A stretch of 64,000 nt of DNA from positions 1 to 64,000 of the forward strand of contig JAFGGU010000060.1 of assembly GCA_016930375.1 (NCBI GenBank), written 5' to 3'. The notes under the pieces are model-generated. The model made no database searches and had not been told where the DNA came from. It saw nothing but the letters and a program-made list of their open reading frames with translations. Within the stretch, counting starts at the first letter, position 1. Each line of letters opens with the position of its first letter. Shown here in pieces: positions 52,769-62,295 of this stretch. The translations under genes were made by a program, and so were the position numbers. Source of the DNA: Bacteroidales bacterium. GTDB lineage: Bacteria > Bacteroidota > Bacteroidia > Bacteroidales > UBA10428.

Positions 52769-54001
52769 CTATAAATCCAGCAATAATTTCTCGCCTTCCT
52801 CACCTTCCTTCAACATTTTGAGCGGTGATTCGATGAACTCTTTCACCTTAACCAGAAAGCTTACGGAGTCACGGCCGTCGATCAACCTGTGATCGTAAGA
52901 TAAGGCAAGATACATCATAGGCCTTACCACGATGTTCCCGCTGATAACCACCGGGCGCTCCGTGATATTGTGCATACCCAGAATGGCGGATTGGGGAGGA
53001 TTCAAAATCGGTGTTGAAAGCATGGAACCAAACACGCCGCCGTTTGTGATTGTAAATGTTCCCCCTGTCATTTCTTCAATGGAAAGTCGGGCGATCCTTG
53101 CCTTTTGCGCCAGTTCGGCAATGGCAATCTCAAGCCGGGAAATGCTGAGATGCTGCACATCGCGTATAACCGGCACCATCAGGCCTTTATCAGTTTGGAC
53201 GGCGATGGCGATATCAATAAAACCGGGCGTGAGAATGTCGTCTCCGTCGATCATGGAGTTAACCCTGGGAAACAGTGCCAGCGCTTCGGCGCATGCCTTT
53301 GTGAAAAAAGACACCAGGCCCAGTTTCTGTCCGTGTTTTTCCTGGAACAGCGATTGGTATTTCCTCCGCAGATCCATAACAGCGCTCATGTCAACCTCAT
53401 TAAAGGTGGTGAGCATAGCGGTCTCATTTTTGACCGATACCAACCGCTTGCTGAGTTTCCGTCGGAGGGGAGACATGGGCGTTCGGGTGATATCACGGCC
53501 GGAGGTGAATACAGCGGGTAAGGCGGGTACCCCGGACTGATTGCTTATTACCATTTCAACCTCCTGCCGGGTGATCTTTCTTAAACCCCGGATGATGGCA
53601 TCGATGTCGAGATTGTGCTGCTGCATGATGTTTTTCGCCAGGGGAGTCGCTTTTATTGTGGGCTTGGGGGTAACTTCTTCTACTGCTGCTACTGCTGCCG
53701 CTGCAACTGCTACTTGTTTTTTTTCTTCAACTGCTACTGCTCCTGCCGCTGCCACTTTTCCTCCTCCTTCCGTATCAATCGTACATGCCACATCACCTAC
53801 CTGTACCTTATCGCCGGCTTTAACGAGGATATTCAATTGTCCTGATTCCGGCGCAATCAAAGGCAGTGTTGCTTTATCGGTTTCGACTTCGGCTATTTCC
53901 TGATCTTTTTCAACCCGGCTGCCATGGTCTGCAAGCCAGTTCCCAATGGCAACCTCAGTTATTGATTCACCTGCGCCGGGTATTCTAATCTCAATGATCA
54001 T
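52769..54001 (-). CDS. sucB: dihydrolipoyl succinyltransferase (2-oxoglutarate dehydrogenase E2)
   Basis: Core of the 2-oxoglutarate dehydrogenase complex; passes the succinyl group to CoA. The 410-residue protein has one lipoyl domain with K43 (ETDKATL), an Ala/Val/Lys-rich linker at about 80-115 written by runs of gct/gca codons, a peripheral subunit-binding domain ([18 protein letters not shown]) and the catalytic domain ending [12 protein letters not shown], with the active-site His near residue 380. It follows sucA by 15 bp on the same strand. The E3 subunit gene is not in the window. Confidence 0.95.
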   Translation of the reverse strand: MIIEIRIPGAGESITEVAIGNWLADHGSRVEKDQEIAEVETDKATLPLIAPESGQLNILVKAGDKVQVGDVACTIDTEGGGKVAAAGAVAVEEKKQVAVAAAAVAAVEEVTPKPTIKATPLAKNIMQQHNLDIDAIIRGLRKITRQEVEMVISNQSGVPALPAVFTSGRDITRTPMSPLRRKLSKRLVSVKNETAMLTTFNEVDMSAVMDLRRKYQSLFQEKHGQKLGLVSFFTKACAEALALFPRVNSMIDGDDILTPGFIDIAIAVQTDKGLMVPVIRDVQHLSISRLEIAIAELAQKARIARLSIEEMTGGTFTITNGGVFGSMLSTPILNPPQSAILGMHNITERPVVISGNIVVRPMMYLALSYDHRLIDGRDSVSFLVKVKEFIESPLKMLKEGEEGEKLLLDL

Positions 54002-54016
54002 ATACAGTGTATCGGA

Positions 54017-56830
54017 TTATGTTTTCTCGGGAAAATAACTGTACTGTTTCAGAATGTTCTGTCTGATGCTGCCGTCGGAACATTGCAGACCGCAATACTT
54101 TCTTTTCAGGTCACACTCACATTTCCGGAATACCTTCCCGATGATCTCTTCCTGGCTCAGCTGATGTAGCTTGAGCAGTCCGGTTGCAGGACTGCCGCTG
54201 GGTTGCCTGTAAACCGGGATGATCTCACCGTTCCGGAACTCATGGTGAATATGTCGCCAGGGTCCCATATTGCCCGGTTCTTCCTGAACCCATAACTTGA
54301 TCAGCACATTGGGATATTTCCGGATGATGTGATCTACCTGTTGGGTAGGGAAGGGGTGCAATTGTTCCAACCGAACCAGGGCAACATCACGCGCATTGAA
54401 TTCGAACTTGCGCGCGAGAAGGTCATAATATATTTTACCCGAACAAAAAACAAGGCGCCTCACCTCTTTTACATCTACGTCGGGATCATCAATGACCTCT
54501 CTGAATCTGTCACCGGTGAGTTCTTCCAGTTTTGAAACACATTGCGGATGACGCAACAGGCTTTTGGGAGTAAAGATGATGATGGGTACCCTGAAATTTC
54601 TGTAAATGCTTTGCCGGAGCAGGTGGAATAAATTGGCTGGCGTTGTAGGATTTACGATTTGCATATTATTCCTGGCGGCCAGAAGAAGAAAACGTTCGAT
54701 TCGGGCACTTGAATGTTCAGGCCCCTGGCCTTCAAATCCGTGCGGAAGATACAGCACAAGTCCGTTCATCAATCCCCATTTCTCTTCTGCCGAGCTGATA
54801 TATTGATCCACGATCACCTGGGCAACGTTGGCGAAATCGCCGAATTGGGCCTCCCATATCGTCATTCCCTGAGGATTGGCAAGGGCATAACCGTATTCAA
54901 ATCCCAGTACCCCGTACTCATTGAGCGGGGAATTGAGAACTGTGAAAGAGGCCTGGTTTTGTGATATTTGCTTAAGAGGTACAAAGATTGAGTCACTGTC
55001 TTCAATGACGTGCGCGGCATGGCGGTGGGCGAAGGTTCCGCGAACAGAGTCCTGCCCGCTCAGCCGGACTGGATGTCCGTCATAAACCAGGCTTCCGTAT
55101 GCCAGCAATTCTGCCAGCGCCCAGTCAATTTTGCCTTCTGTCATCATCCTGCGACGCTCATCGACCAACCTGACGGTTTTATCAATGAATTTTTCCGAAG
55201 GAGGCAGGAAGTTGACTTTTTCGCCTATGAATTTCAGCAATTCAGCAGACAGCTCATTGGGGTAGTGTTTGTCAAAGTCAGCACGCGCAGCATGTTTATA
55301 TCCCTTCCAGTCGTTGTGCAGGAAGCGCTGAATATGCACCTTGCCCAATTCTTTGGATATCTTTAGTTTTTCTTCGAGGAATATATCAAAATCCTTTTGC
55401 TGACGCTGAATTTCTTCATGGGTGTAAATACCCTGTGATATAAGGATTTCCGCATAGATATCCCGGGGATTCGGGTGTGTGGCGATGGCTTTGTAGAGGG
55501 TAGGCTGTGTATAACGGGGTTCGTCACCTTCGTTATGACCGTATTTCCTGTATGACAAAATATCGATGAAAACATCAGAGGCGAAGGCATGCCTGTATTC
55601 CATCGCCATAATCATGGTGTGAACCAAAGCTTCCACATCATCACCGTTTACATGAAAAATGGGTGCTTTGGTAACTTTGCCAATATCGGTGCAATAGGTA
55701 CTGGTACGGGCATCCAGGTAGTTTGTTGTAAAACCAACCTGGTTATTGATCACAATATGAATGGTTCCTCCTGTTTTATATCCGGGGAGATCCGCCATCT
55801 GAACAACCTCATACACCACGCCCTGTCCTGCAATTGCTGCATCACCATGAATAAGAACGGGCAATACCCTGGAAAACTCTCCCTTGTATTTATTATCGAT
55901 CCTCGATCGTGCAATTCCTTCAGCAACCGGTGAAGCGGATTCAAGGTGAGAAGGATTGGGAACCAGGTTCAGTGTTACCGTTCTTTCGTTATCCAGTTTG
56001 ATATCGTTGCAATAGCCGAGATGATACTTGACATCTCCAAGTGCTATCGCATCTTCATATTCCTCTGCCACAAATTCCTGGAATACATTCTCATAGGGCT
56101 TTTCGATGATATTGGCCAGCACATTGAGCCGTCCCCTGTGCGCCATGCCGATGATGTACTCCTCAATTCCGAATGAAGATCCCTTGTCGATCAGAAAATA
56201 CAGGGCAGGAATGAGTGCTTCGGTACCCTCGAGGGAGAAACGCTTTTGACCAACAAACCGGCGGTGTATAAAACTTTCAAAGCCTACAGCTTTTTTCAGG
56301 TGATGAAAAATCTGTTTTTTAATGTCCGCAGGGAACGAAGTTGTGTTGCGGCTGCCTTCGATGTGTTTTTGCAACCATTCAATTTTTTCAGGCGTTCTGA
56401 TGAACATATACTCTGCTCCGATAGACCGGCAATAGGTTTGTTGCATGTGATCAACAATGTCCCGGAGTGTGGCATCGCCAAGTCCTATCTCGGTTCCGGC
56501 ATGGAAAATCGTATTCAGATCACCGGCAGATAGCCCGAAATTTTCAAGATCAAGGGTGGGGAAGTACTGTCGCCTGGTTCTTACCGGATTTGTCTGGGTG
56601 AATAAATGCCCTCTTTTTCTGAAGGCATCAATGAAATTCAGAACCCTGAATTCTTTGTCCAGATGCTCGTTCCCAACTTGCGAAGAAGATTGAAACCTTC
56701 TGGCGAAATCAAAACCTGAGAAAAAGGTCCTCCAGCTTTCATCGAGTGATTCCGGATTTTCCAAAAACTGGCTGTAAAGCCGGTCAATAGATTCAATTTC
56801 ACTGTTTCCCAAGAATGAAAACCCGTCCAT
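54017..56830 (-). CDS. sucA: 2-oxoglutarate dehydrogenase E1 with unusual Cys-rich tail
   Basis: Thiamine-dependent decarboxylase of the TCA cycle. From the ATG at 56830 (MDGFSFLGN) it has 937 residues; the frame extends 8 codons to a TTG at 56854. The N-terminal SucB-contact segment, MAHRGRLNVLANI (with a key His) near 245, the TPP site HGDAAIAGQGVVYE and GGTIHIVINNQVG, and the beta-half HGFEGQGPEHSSARIERFL are present. The last 34 residues, from KCECDLKRKYCGLQC on, hold four cysteines and are not part of the SucA pattern I know. It is transcribed before sucB. Confidence 0.95.
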   Translation of the reverse strand: MDGFSFLGNSEIESIDRLYSQFLENPESLDESWRTFFSGFDFARRFQSSSQVGNEHLDKEFRVLNFIDAFRKRGHLFTQTNPVRTRRQYFPTLDLENFGLSAGDLNTIFHAGTEIGLGDATLRDIVDHMQQTYCRSIGAEYMFIRTPEKIEWLQKHIEGSRNTTSFPADIKKQIFHHLKKAVGFESFIHRRFVGQKRFSLEGTEALIPALYFLIDKGSSFGIEEYIIGMAHRGRLNVLANIIEKPYENVFQEFVAEEYEDAIALGDVKYHLGYCNDIKLDNERTVTLNLVPNPSHLESASPVAEGIARSRIDNKYKGEFSRVLPVLIHGDAAIAGQGVVYEVVQMADLPGYKTGGTIHIVINNQVGFTTNYLDARTSTYCTDIGKVTKAPIFHVNGDDVEALVHTMIMAMEYRHAFASDVFIDILSYRKYGHNEGDEPRYTQPTLYKAIATHPNPRDIYAEILISQGIYTHEEIQRQQKDFDIFLEEKLKISKELGKVHIQRFLHNDWKGYKHAARADFDKHYPNELSAELLKFIGEKVNFLPPSEKFIDKTVRLVDERRRMMTEGKIDWALAELLAYGSLVYDGHPVRLSGQDSVRGTFAHRHAAHVIEDSDSIFVPLKQISQNQASFTVLNSPLNEYGVLGFEYGYALANPQGMTIWEAQFGDFANVAQVIVDQYISSAEEKWGLMNGLVLYLPHGFEGQGPEHSSARIERFLLLAARNNMQIVNPTTPANLFHLLRQSIYRNFRVPIIIFTPKSLLRHPQCVSKLEELTGDRFREVIDDPDVDVKEVRRLVFCSGKIYYDLLARKFEFNARDVALVRLEQLHPFPTQQVDHIIRKYPNVLIKLWVQEEPGNMGPWRHIHHEFRNGEIIPVYRQPSGSPATGLLKLHQLSQEEIIGKVFRKCECDLKRKYCGLQCSDGSIRQNILKQYSYFPEKT

Positions 56831-56958
56831 TAAAATGAGGTTAGATTGATACAATGCTGAGCCATATGTTCAAATTTAATAAACTTTCAGGGAAAAATCA
56901 GGCAGTCTGATACCTCCAAAGTCTAATAAATAACAAGCATGTGCAGGAAATGTTGCAG

Positions 56959-57924
56959 TTAATAATAGCTGTTTACCAGTAAATAATTGCGGACATAATC
57001 CTCCACACCTGCTTCAAGCGATTGAAATTCCCCGGCATAACCGGCACTGCGAAGCTTTTCCATCCGGGCTTCGGTAAAATACTGGTATTTATCCCGGATA
57101 TCCAGGGGTGTATCGATATATTCAATGGCGGGTTCAAGGTGCATGGCATTGAATGTGGCCCGGGTAAGATCAAGAAATGTGCGGGCTTTGCCGGTTCCCA
57201 GATTATAAATGCCTGAAGGCGCCGGATGCGTGAAGAGCCAGAAAATAACATCCACCACATCTTTAACGTAAATGAAATCCCGTGCCTGTCCACCGTCCGG
57301 AATGCCTGGTTTGTGAGAACGGAACAATTTCATCCCCCCGGTTTGCCTGATCTGATGAAAGGCATGGAATACAACCGAAGCCATCCGTCCTTTATGGTAC
57401 TCATTGGGACCGTATACATTGAAGAATTTTAAACCTGACCAGAAGGGTGGTGTCTCACGCTGAGCCAGCACCCATTTGTCAAAATCATTTTTCGACTCAC
57501 CGTAAGGATTTAATGGTTTCAAGTCCCGGATGATCTCATGATCATCGCGATAACCCCATTCCCCGTTTCCGTAAGTGGCGGCGGATGATGCATATATCAG
57601 GGGTATAGCATATTTCGAACAGGCAGTCCAGATTTTCCTGGAGTAACCCAGGTTAAGCCTGTCAAAAACCGATTTATCAAACTCGGCGGTATCGGTCCTT
57701 GCGCCCAGATGAATGATATACCTGACTTTGCTGCTGTTTTGATCGAGCCAGGAGGGGAATTCATCCCGGTGTATCCTTATGTTGCATGTTTTACCGGTTA
57801 AATTCCCACTTTTTTTAGCATTATCAAAGGCGTCCACAAGACCAAGGTTCAGGTACCCCTGAGCATTCATGTAGCCAGTGAGATTACTTCCTATAAAACC
57901 TGCTGCGCCGGTGATTATGATCAT
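56959..57924 (-). CDS. rfaD: ADP-L-glycero-D-manno-heptose 6-epimerase
   Basis: Makes ADP-L-glycero-D-manno-heptose for the LPS inner core. The ATG at 57924 gives 321 residues beginning MIIITGAAGFIGSN; the frame is open to 57960, but that extension would break the usual N-terminal strand. The Rossmann motif TGAAGFIGS is at 5-13, Y and K of the catalytic YxxxK are in NPYGESKNDFD near 140, and FFNVYGPNEYHKG and ARDFIYVKDVVDV match the epimerase family. It lies between sucA and mqnB on the same strand and is probably transcribed alone or with mqnB. Confidence 0.92.
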   Translation of the reverse strand: MIIITGAAGFIGSNLTGYMNAQGYLNLGLVDAFDNAKKSGNLTGKTCNIRIHRDEFPSWLDQNSSKVRYIIHLGARTDTAEFDKSVFDRLNLGYSRKIWTACSKYAIPLIYASSAATYGNGEWGYRDDHEIIRDLKPLNPYGESKNDFDKWVLAQRETPPFWSGLKFFNVYGPNEYHKGRMASVVFHAFHQIRQTGGMKLFRSHKPGIPDGGQARDFIYVKDVVDVIFWLFTHPAPSGIYNLGTGKARTFLDLTRATFNAMHLEPAIEYIDTPLDIRDKYQYFTEARMEKLRSAGYAGEFQSLEAGVEDYVRNYLLVNSYY

Positions 57925-57986
57925 AAGCTTCCAAAATTGAATTCCAGGCAAAGAAAACAAATTTACGTTTCATTTCAGCAATCCCA

Positions 57987-58676
57987 TTAATCTGCCCGAA
58001 GTTCCTCGAGTATTTCCAAAACAGTGGCTGTAAGATTACCTAGGGCCAGGGGCAAGTTCCAGTTATCCACTTTTCGGATCTCAATAAAGTAGGAAACAGC
58101 TCTGATCTGCAGAAATGGTATTTTTTCCATGAGGCAGACGTAAAAGAAAGCGGCGCCTGCCATGGTTTCAATTTCACACTTAAAGCGACTTTTGACTTTT
58201 TGAATGTTTTCCTGCGTGCCATGGAGGGTGTTAACCGTAATGGCCTTAACGGGTATCAGGGATTCAACAACGTCGATCTCAAAATTCCCGAGACTGCGTA
58301 ATATTTCTCCCGTAAAGGGGAAGGAATCCTCATTGAGCAATTCCTTTTCACCCAATGTAAAAAACGCGTCCTTTTCTTCAAAACCAAGGTCAGCAAACTG
58401 ATCCTGGGTGACATTCACAACAAATCCCATTTCCAGGAAGTAATCAAAGCTGCCTGCAATGCCCAGGTTGATGGCAAGGTCATAGCTGTACAACTGCAGG
58501 ATTTTTGTGAGATGGTGCGCCATAAATACGCTTCCGTGACCGGTAATCAGGATATCAATGTCCAGTGTCCCCAGCCTGTAGTTATGGAGATTATAATTCA
58601 ATCTTGCGACGAATGTCAATTTGTCACGCAAAGGCTTGACCTCACTGTTCGAAGATGCCACAAGAAGGATTTTCAT
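57987..58676 (-). CDS. mqnB: futalosine hydrolase
   Basis: Cleaves futalosine to dehypoxanthine futalosine in the alternative menaquinone pathway. The 229-residue nucleoside-phosphorylase-like protein has LITGHGSVFMAHHLTKIL, LAINLGIAGSFD and IETMAGAAFFYVCLMEKIPF with the catalytic Glu/Asp region, then LQIRAVSYFIEIRKVDNW, which is typical of MqnB and unlike MTA/SAH nucleosidase (whose tail carries a different S-x-D motif). It shows that the organism uses the futalosine route rather than the MenFDHCEB route. It is divergent from folE. Other mqn genes are not in the window. Confidence 0.87.
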   Translation of the reverse strand: MKILLVASSNSEVKPLRDKLTFVARLNYNLHNYRLGTLDIDILITGHGSVFMAHHLTKILQLYSYDLAINLGIAGSFDYFLEMGFVVNVTQDQFADLGFEEKDAFFTLGEKELLNEDSFPFTGEILRSLGNFEIDVVESLIPVKAITVNTLHGTQENIQKVKSRFKCEIETMAGAAFFYVCLMEKIPFLQIRAVSYFIEIRKVDNWNLPLALGNLTATVLEILEELRAD

Positions 58677-58691
58677 AGCAAAATCAATTTT

Positions 58692-58723
58692 TCTGACAGC
58701 ATATCAAAAAGTTTCTAATTTTG
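58692..58723 (+). promoter_or_regulatory. predicted promoter of folE
   Basis: TCTG (58692-58695), a 20-nt spacer and TAATTTTG (58716-58723) resemble the Bacteroidota promoter, with an exact -7 box and one mismatch at -33. It lies in the 125-bp gap between mqnB and folE, about 75 nt before the folE ATG. Confidence 0.48.
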
Positions 58724-58801
58724 TCATCTGCCAAGATGTTTTAAAGATAAAACATTTTAATAAGCGCCCGAATAAATTTTTTATTGTACAATTTTTAATA
58801 A

Positions 58802-59449
58802 ATGATTATCATGGAGGAAAAGAAACCAGTTATCGAAGGAATTTATGAAGCCGGTTTTGAACGGTTGGATAAATTCAACGGGCGCAAGACAAAATCTCTT
58901 GCTTCTCTTTACCGCAAGGTCCTGACAAACCTCGGTGAAGATCCCTGCCGTGAAGGACTTATTGACACGCCTGAGCGGGTAGCCAAAGCCATGCAGTATT
59001 TTACACATGGTTATTTTCTTAAACCTGAAGAAATACTGGGAGCTTCCCGTTTTCATGAAGAGTACCAGGAGATGGTTATTGTCAAGGATATTGAATTGTA
59101 TTCTCTGTGTGAACATCACCTCGTTCCTTTTTTTGGCAAGGCCCATGTGGCCTATATCCCTAATGAATATATCACCGGTTTGAGTAAAATTGCCAGGGTC
59201 GTCGAGGCTTATGCCCGGAGGCTGCAGGTTCAGGAACGGTTGACCATGCAAATCCGTGATTGCATCCAGGAAGTGTTAAATCCCCTGGGTGTTGCGGTGG
59301 TTATTGAAGCAAAGCACCTGTGCATGGTAATGCGGGGTATTCAGAAGCAGAATTCGGTTACTACAACTTCGGCCTTTACGGGATGTTTTTTGAAGGACAA
59401 CCGCACACGCGAGGAATTCGTTCACATGATCGGCATAAAGCTGCACTGA
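58802..59449 (+). CDS. folE: GTP cyclohydrolase I
   Basis: Converts GTP to 7,8-dihydroneopterin triphosphate, the first step of pterin and folate synthesis. The 215-residue protein has the zinc ligands in [12 protein letters not shown] (Cys, His) and in [10 protein letters not shown] (Cys), and the family strings [30 protein letters not shown] and [12 protein letters not shown] codons at 58802 and 58811 (MEEKKPV) are both possible; the second looks more likely because MII adds nothing to the fold. Its stop overlaps the start of the VTT gene (TGATG), so the two are translated together. folP, acting later, is at 2 kb. Confidence 0.95.
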   Translation: MIIMEEKKPVIEGIYEAGFERLDKFNGRKTKSLASLYRKVLTNLGEDPCREGLIDTPERVAKAMQYFTHGYFLKPEEILGASRFHEEYQEMVIVKDIELYSLCEHHLVPFFGKAHVAYIPNEYITGLSKIARVVEAYARRLQVQERLTMQIRDCIQEVLNPLGVAVVIEAKHLCMVMRGIQKQNSVTTTSAFTGCFLKDNRTREEFVHMIGIKLH

Positions 59450-60024
59450 TGGATTCCGGAGAAAAGAAGTCCACATTTTTTTACCACAATCTGCTAAAGG
59501 GACTGGCATGGCTCGCCATAATCGTTACCCTGTTCGTATTTGCCAAACACAATGTTGACAGGGAGCTGATACAGCGTTTTGAGCCGTTATTTGAAAAAAC
59601 AGGTTTAATCCTGCTCATTTTCTCACTTTCTGAATTATTTATCGGAATCATTCCGCCTGAGTTATTTATCATCTGGTCTTTGCGTACAGGAATACTGAGT
59701 GACTATCTATTCTGGGTCGGAATACTATCCGTAATCTCTTATTTTGCCGGTCTTGCTGCCTATTTTTTTGGCCGTTACCTGCATAATACCCGGTTGTATC
59801 GTTATTTGAGGGAGCGGTATTTACAAAAATCCGAAATCCTGCTCCAGGAATATGGCTTATATTTAATCCTCGTAGCTTCACTTACGCCGATACCTTTCTC
59901 AGGAGTGGCAATGCTCGTTGGCTCGGTGCATTATCCTGTAAAAAACTACATTTACTTGTCCCTGTTCCGTTTTATCAAGTTTGCAGTCTCAGCCTATGTA
60001 TTATGGGAGGCCAATATGATCTAA
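59449..60024 (+). CDS. VTT/DedA-like small membrane protein
   Basis: 191 residues from the ATG at 59449, which shares a base with the folE stop codon; the longer frame to 59320 lies inside folE and is a shadow. Four to five membrane segments are seen. LFIGIIPPELFIIWSLRTG near 65-83, GLAAYFFGRYL and the late VASLTPIPFSGVAMLVGS with its proline-rich re-entrant loop fit the VTT (DedA/YqaA) superfamily, which handles membrane lipid movement. Coupling to folE has no obvious metabolic logic. A weak hairpin with a short T run (60051-60069) follows and may end the transcript. Confidence 0.8.
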   Translation: MDSGEKKSTFFYHNLLKGLAWLAIIVTLFVFAKHNVDRELIQRFEPLFEKTGLILLIFSLSELFIGIIPPELFIIWSLRTGILSDYLFWVGILSVISYFAGLAAYFFGRYLHNTRLYRYLRERYLQKSEILLQEYGLYLILVASLTPIPFSGVAMLVGSVHYPVKNYIYLSLFRFIKFAVSAYVLWEANMI

Positions 60025-60050
60025 TTAACCTGTGAACCTTTTTTGTTTTT

Positions 60051-60069
60051 AGGTTGTTATAACCTTTTT
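60051..60069 (+). terminator. weak candidate terminator after the folE operon
   Basis: aggtt at 60051-60055 pairs with aacct at 60061-60065 across a 5-nt loop and five T follow. The stem is short and AT-rich, so support is low. Confidence 0.35.
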
Positions 60070-60157
60070 GGAGAAATGTCGTAAAACATCGAACTGTTCT
60101 TATTTTAACAGGGGAAGCCGAAAACCATAGAGTAGGCGCTTATAAAATCAACTAACT

Positions 60158-60802
60158 ATGAAAAATTTAAGCAAAGTATTGTTGTTTAGTTTGTTAACAG
60201 TGATCAGCATGTCGACTTTTGCACAGAAAATCGGCGTGCAGGGGGGTATTAACCTGGCCAATATGCTGATGAAAGATGACGAGGATACGTATAGTGATGA
60301 TTTTAAGATGAACCTTGGATTCAATGCAGGAGCAACGGTCGAGATCGGATTGGGTAGCCTTTTATCCCTGGAGGCCGGAGTTATGGCCGATACCAAAGGT
60401 TTCAAACTGGAAGAAGACTACATGGGTGAGACCTATTCAGTTAAGGCAAACGCATTGTATATTGACGTGCCTGTTCTGGTAAAAGTCGGTCCAACACTCG
60501 GCCCTGTTAAAGTTTTTGTTGCTGCAGGTCCCTACGTTGGATTCGGTATTGCCGGAAAATATACAGTTGAAATGGCCGGTGAGAAAGAAAGCGAAGATAT
60601 CCAATGGGGAAGTGGTGATGATGATGATGTAAAACCGCTTGATTACGGCGCAAAATTCGGAGTTGGTGCCGAAGCCATGGGTTTTACCTTTGGTGCCTAT
60701 TACTCCCTGGGTTTGGCAAATATTGCTATTGATACTGACGGTGGCTATAAGGAAAGCAACAGGGTTATCAGCCTTTCAGTCGGCTATAAATTCGGAAAGT
60801 AA
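60158..60802 (+). CDS. small outer-membrane beta-barrel protein
   Basis: 214 residues with a signal peptide (1-21, ending TFAQ). KIGVQGGINLANML starts a barrel of about eight strands with alternating aromatic and glycine residues, e.g. FNAGATVEIGLGSLLSLEAG, VKVFVAAGPYVGFGI, GAKFGVGAEAMGFTFGAYYS, ending in VISLSVGYKFGK with a penultimate aromatic-type end, as in OMP_b-brl_2/OmpA-like porins of Bacteroidota. Two acidic loops (MKDDEDTYSDD and SGDDDDVK) may bind cations. A strong bidirectional terminator follows. It is probably monocistronic. Function unknown. Confidence 0.88.
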   Translation: MKNLSKVLLFSLLTVISMSTFAQKIGVQGGINLANMLMKDDEDTYSDDFKMNLGFNAGATVEIGLGSLLSLEAGVMADTKGFKLEEDYMGETYSVKANALYIDVPVLVKVGPTLGPVKVFVAAGPYVGFGIAGKYTVEMAGEKESEDIQWGSGDDDDVKPLDYGAKFGVGAEAMGFTFGAYYSLGLANIAIDTDGGYKESNRVISLSVGYKFGK

Positions 60803-60825
60803 TTGATATTTAACGTGATAAAATA

Positions 60826-60858
60826 AAAAAACCTGGCCAACTGGTCAGGTTTTTTTTT
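60826..60858. terminator. bidirectional terminator between the beta-barrel and transporter genes
   Basis: acctggcc at 60831-60838 pairs with ggtcaggt at 60843-60850 (one G-T pair). Eight to nine T follow on the plus strand and a run of A precedes, so both strands give a hairpin plus T tract. It ends both convergent genes. Confidence 0.9.
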
Positions 60859-60875
60859 ATTGTAAAAATAATGAG

Positions 60876-62225
60876 TTATTTATGCTTGCTTCCGACAAGT
60901 GCGAAGTAGGCAATGTAAGCATAGCATATGATCGGGAGGATGAAGGCGAATTTAACGCCAAATCCGTCGGCGACTTTACCCATCAATACGGGTATTACGG
61001 CGCCACCCACGATCAGCGTATTGATAATTCCCGAAGCAGTGCTCAGTTCTCCTTTGTCCAGACCGTCCACGCCAAGTGCAAAAATATTCGGGAACATGAC
61101 CGAATTGAAGAAACCGATGGAACAGCCTACCCAAAGGATCATGTTGGCCGGAACCGACATGGTTGCCAGGGCAAGAAGCGCAGCAATCACGGCAAAAACT
61201 GCAAGGGTCTTGTTTGCTTTGCCTTGTCCCAATTGCATGGCAAGATAGTTGACAAGAGCAACGCCGACAAAGATAAGGCCATCCGTTACTTCACGCCTGA
61301 TGTACCAGCCTACAACAAATGCGAGTGCAAGTACCAATATGGTATACAGGTATTTCTTGGATTTCTCGGTATTCGACAACATGAAAGAAGCATAAAAACG
61401 GCCAACCATGGCGCCACCCCAGTAAAGAGCGATCATTTTGGCTGCCTCGGTCCGGGTAAAGTCACCGGCCTCCTGCAGATAACGCTGTATCATGGCAGCA
61501 CTTCCCACTTCAGCGCCAACATAGAAGAATATACCCAGGGCGCCCAGTATAACATGCGGATATTTCCAAACGCTTTTTCCTTCTACTCCTGTAGTTGAGA
61601 TGGTAGGCAGTTTCAGGAAATAGATAACCACGGCAATGATCAGCACCAGGATGCCAATGATGATGAAGGGCATGGGAACCGTTTGGGCAGCCTGCTCGGG
61701 CGTAAGCACTGCATCGAGAGCGCCTTCAGCAGCTTCCTTGAATACAAAAATACTGGCCAGGATGGGGGCAATGGTTGTTGCGATCGAATTCAGGGCCTGG
61801 GTGAGATTCAACCGGCCTGATGCAGTTTCGGAAGGTCCAAGTGCAGTAACATATGGATTGGCAGCAACCTGCAGAAAAACTACACCGCATGCCATAACAA
61901 AAATGGCAAACAGGAAGAACGGAAATGATAGCGCCTTGGCAGCAGGAAAGAACAGGAAACTGCCGGCGGCGACCAATACAAGACCAAGAATCACACCTGA
62001 CTTATACCCGATTTTTTTAATGATACTGCCACTGGCAAAGGAAAGCACAAAATAGGTAAAGAAAAATGCACCATTTACCAACTGAGCCTGGAAATTGGAC
62101 AGATCAAATACGGCCTTAAACTTGTCTGCAAGGGTGATGTTAAATGTTGTAACAAATCCGAAGATGAAAAAGATCATCCCCATAAAGGCCATACCGACGG
62201 CCTGTGTATTTTTCTGTTGTGTCAT
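60876..62225 (-). CDS. FucP-type sugar:H+ symporter (MFS)
   Basis: 449 residues with 12 membrane helices. FFIFGFVTTFNITLADKFK at the start of the first helix, NGAFFFTYFVLSFASG, VFLQVAANPYVTALGP near residue 110-125 and LNLTQALNSIATTIAPILAS are typical of the FucP/GluP/GlcP group that moves fucose, glucose or galactose with protons. The N-terminal acid and Asn of FucP can be placed in the first two motifs, but the sugar cannot be fixed from sequence. No sugar-kinase gene is nearby. It shares a bidirectional terminator with the convergent small outer-membrane gene. Confidence 0.88.
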   Translation of the reverse strand: MTQQKNTQAVGMAFMGMIFFIFGFVTTFNITLADKFKAVFDLSNFQAQLVNGAFFFTYFVLSFASGSIIKKIGYKSGVILGLVLVAAGSFLFFPAAKALSFPFFLFAIFVMACGVVFLQVAANPYVTALGPSETASGRLNLTQALNSIATTIAPILASIFVFKEAAEGALDAVLTPEQAAQTVPMPFIIIGILVLIIAVVIYFLKLPTISTTGVEGKSVWKYPHVILGALGIFFYVGAEVGSAAMIQRYLQEAGDFTRTEAAKMIALYWGGAMVGRFYASFMLSNTEKSKKYLYTILVLALAFVVGWYIRREVTDGLIFVGVALVNYLAMQLGQGKANKTLAVFAVIAALLALATMSVPANMILWVGCSIGFFNSVMFPNIFALGVDGLDKGELSTASGIINTLIVGGAVIPVLMGKVADGFGVKFAFILPIICYAYIAYFALVGSKHK

Positions 62226-62295
62226 AGTGTAATTTTTAGGTTAAACATTCGAGTTAAAAGTGGCATAAGTTTACAAATTTCTGTTGAATAACCGT

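Noticed and set aside
53541-53903. Plus-strand frame of 120 codons opposite the sucB linker
   Set aside because: It is the antisense of Ala/Val-rich codons in the E2 linker, giving artificial Thr/Ala or Cys/Tyr runs.
59320-59448. Upstream extension of the VTT protein
   Set aside because: It lies inside folE in another frame; the ATG that overlaps the folE stop codon gives a normal membrane protein start.
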